NCBI GenBank assembly: GCA_023055355.1
Contig: JALJCS010000028.1
Span: 4,712,418-4,776,417, forward strand
Direction: 5' to 3'
Length of the DNA stretch: 64,000 nucleotides
Source: Agelaius tricolor
Lineage: Eukaryota; Chordata; Aves; Passeriformes; Icteridae
The translations under genes and the position numbers were made by a program. Shown here one piece after another: positions 62,101 to 64,000 of this stretch (the stretch's first letter is position 1; each line of letters opens with the position of its first letter). The notes below the pieces were generated by a model that was not told the DNA's origin, made no database searches, and saw nothing but the letters and a program-made list of their open reading frames with translations.

Positions 62101-62925
62101 AACATTTCCCAACTCACTTTAATCTCCAGAAATTACAAGGATTTTTATTCACGATAAATAAACCCACTGAAATAGAGGTTCTTTTGCCTCTGCTTCAAGA
62201 ATGCACAAATCTGAAAGAATTAAGATGTTCACAGCCACCACAGAAAAGAGGTGAGAAAATGTGAAATTTCATCATTGCAATTCTGCAATAACTCACAAAT
62301 CCATTTATTAGTAAATAAAAAATTCAGCCAAGTCATGAAAATGTACAACAGAAATTCTGGGCTCTACTGTAATATGTTCATTTTTCAGGAAGAGAAGTTA
62401 TTAATGAAGAAAGCAGCATAACCTTATAAAGAAAAGAGACAATTTGACACATAGGCCTGGGGATAAAACCTCTTGAACTTGGAGACCTCTGAAATATGGA
62501 TCAAGTTTGGAACTTAAATATGTTTCTCTAAAACAAGTAAATGGTCATGTTTATTCTGGCCCACTCTGATGTTGTAATTAATTTGTTAACATGCAAAAAA
62601 CACAGCTCCTGAGAAGAATTATAATATGCAAAGGGAGATGTTTTGAGGATGTGTCAGACTTATCCAAGCTTGTTTTGAGAAATTTTTTTTAGTCTCGGGG
62701 TCTTGTGGTCACTCGTGTCTCAAAAGCAAGAGACCACCGGGCTCTTCAATTTCTCTATTATGAAAATGTTGCAGAGAATCTTGATGGCAGGAGATCAGCC
62801 TTGTGTTTAAAGCCTGTGACATTAAAGAGGCAGCATGGTGGCTGGAATTGATGCACATCTCTCAAAGCCAGCAAATTTCTTGCCTTGAAGGAGACGAGTG
62901 TCAACCTGGATGAGCTGTGTGAACA
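56140..62925. other. Non-coding 3' flank of the cluster
   Basis: I see no exon with AADACL motifs, no RNA gene and no clear transposon. Frames such as 57027-57356 (+), 59663-60010 (-) and 60032-60295 (-) have no domain or splice support. The region is AT-rich with no notable tandem repeats. Confidence 0.5.
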
Positions 62926-62927
62926 AG

Positions 62928-63432
62928 TGTTTTGGTTTGAAAAGACAGGTGTCTGCTGAGGAAGGCAGGAGCCTCTCTTGAAATGGAAAATGTAAACCCT
63001 CCCCCTCCAATTATTATAATTTTGAAATTTTGAAATTATCTCCGGCAAAGATATGGGAATCGGAATAACAGTTCTTTACTAGGAAAATTAAAAATACAAA
63101 TGCAATAGTACAAACAAAAAAAAAAAAACAACAACAAAACTGCCAGAGTCAGAGCAGGAGCTGCCCCCTGTGTGTCAGGGTGGTGGCACAGCCCCATCCC
63201 ATGGGGGCTCAGCCCTCCTGCAGTGTCAGCTGTGGCTCTGCTGGAGCAGGGATCCTGCACAAGGGGGGAGTTTTCCTCTGCAGCTCCAGGGCTGCTGGAA
63301 ATGGGCCTGGGCTCCCTCTGGCAATGCAGGGCAGCAGAAGCTGCTCCTCTGGCAATGCACTGGGCAGAGGCTGCTGGGCTGTCCCAACCCTCAGATTGTA
63401 CCCAGGTAGGAATGCTCGGCTCCTCCCCTTGG
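62928..63432. mobile_element. Truncated LTR, second copy of the 16191-16984 family
   Basis: It matches the first part of the other LTR: GACAGGTGTCTGCTGAGGAA, GAAATGGAAAATGTAAACCC, ACTGCCAGAGTCAGA, GGAGCAGGGATCCTG and CCAGGTAGGAATGCT. It breaks off after GGCTCCTCCCCTTGG. Only one copy of the 46-bp unit is present, and an A-rich insertion lies at about 63115-63140. No TG...CA end or target duplication is found on the right. Confidence 0.85.
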
Positions 63433-64000
63433 ACACGGCCATTTTAGAGGGAGTTGCTTTTTTTTTGTCTCTTATTCTTTCAATTGGAAGAACCCCTGAG
63501 GACTGAATCCAAGAAATAGATCCCAGAAATGCTGCTCCCAGTTTTCAGGTGGAAGCTGGGCTCATTGGGCAGAATTTGCTGTAAACACACAGAGACCCCC
63601 TGGCCCAGAGAGCTCCCAAACCTGCCAGCTCTTCAATATTCCATCAGCACTGTAAAAAACACCCTGAACAAGCCAGGTGACTTCTTTAAAGTAAGAAAAC
63701 AGGACTGGCTGTGTAAATATGTACTTACCTGCTCCAGAGCTGTAAATATGTAATTTAGGCTGCTGTGTCATGCCATATTTTGTGTCTAATTTAAGGAACT
63801 GTGAATTTGGGCAGGAGGGTTGGATGCCTGTCAGGTAAATATTACAAGCTGTAAATTTTCACAGCATATTTGACACTAAATTTGGTTAGCACTATATATA
63901 AAGTGATCATTGACCTGATGGGAATCCTTGACAGTGGTTGGCCTGGGAGGAGGTTCAGGGTGAGCCACAGTCTCCTTTAAGTCCCAAACAACTCCAATCT
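63433..64000. other. Non-coding window end
   Basis: No feature is supported. The frame at 63529-63753 has no recognisable domain. Confidence 0.5.

Noticed and set aside
56140..62925. A seventh AADACL gene downstream
   Set aside because: I looked for HGGG-, GDSAGG-, YRLAPEH- and DVLRDDG-like sequences in all forward and reverse frames and saw none.

Overview
The window is vertebrate nuclear DNA, most likely from a bird and probably a songbird. The genes are split by GT-AG introns. CR1 LINE 3' fragments occur repeatedly, and a long terminal repeat of a type I associate with passerine endogenous retroviruses is present. Short GC-rich islands and minisatellites sit in otherwise AT-rich DNA. The species call is an inference from repeat content; no alignment was run.

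The main content is a head-to-tail cluster of six intact, plus-strand genes of the arylacetamide deacetylase-like family (AADACL3/AADACL4 type; hormone-sensitive-lipase-like alpha/beta hydrolases). CDS spans are gene 1 7619-14218, gene 2 19640-25133, gene 3 32453-37170, gene 4 39465-43941, gene 5 45245-50276 and gene 6 52047-55765. Each has four coding exons in one plan: a 5' exon of 52-61 codons with a signal anchor, a 217-nt exon with the oxyanion-hole motif, a 64-nt exon, and a 3' exon of 772-778 nt with the Ser-Asp-His triad. Every spliced frame is open and predicts 404-412 residues. Two sets are visible: genes 1-3 (oxyanion motif HGG[C/V/A]G) and genes 4-6 (HGGGW). The last exons of genes 4-6 share a perfect 282-nt block, which points to recent gene conversion.

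Layout: 1-880 is a 20-bp minisatellite. 881-7500 is AT-rich non-coding DNA with a CR1 fragment and a TATC microsatellite. 7516-14486 is gene 1 with TATA box, octamer pair and poly(A) signal. 14487-19520 holds a solo LTR with target-site duplication. 19523-25382 is gene 2, whose third intron carries a relic of its own exon 4. 25383-32240 is a 7-kb non-coding gap. From 32.4 to 56 kb genes 3-6 lie closely spaced, with GC-rich patches and minisatellites in the introns of genes 5 and 6. 56140-64000 is non-coding apart from a second, truncated LTR.

The six genes are paralogues, not successive steps of a pathway. By family knowledge they encode ER-membrane-anchored serine esterases with a luminal catalytic domain acting on small esters, amides or neutral lipids. 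Their variable segment between the catalytic blocks suggests different substrate ranges. No RNA gene, CRISPR array or other protein-coding gene could be supported.
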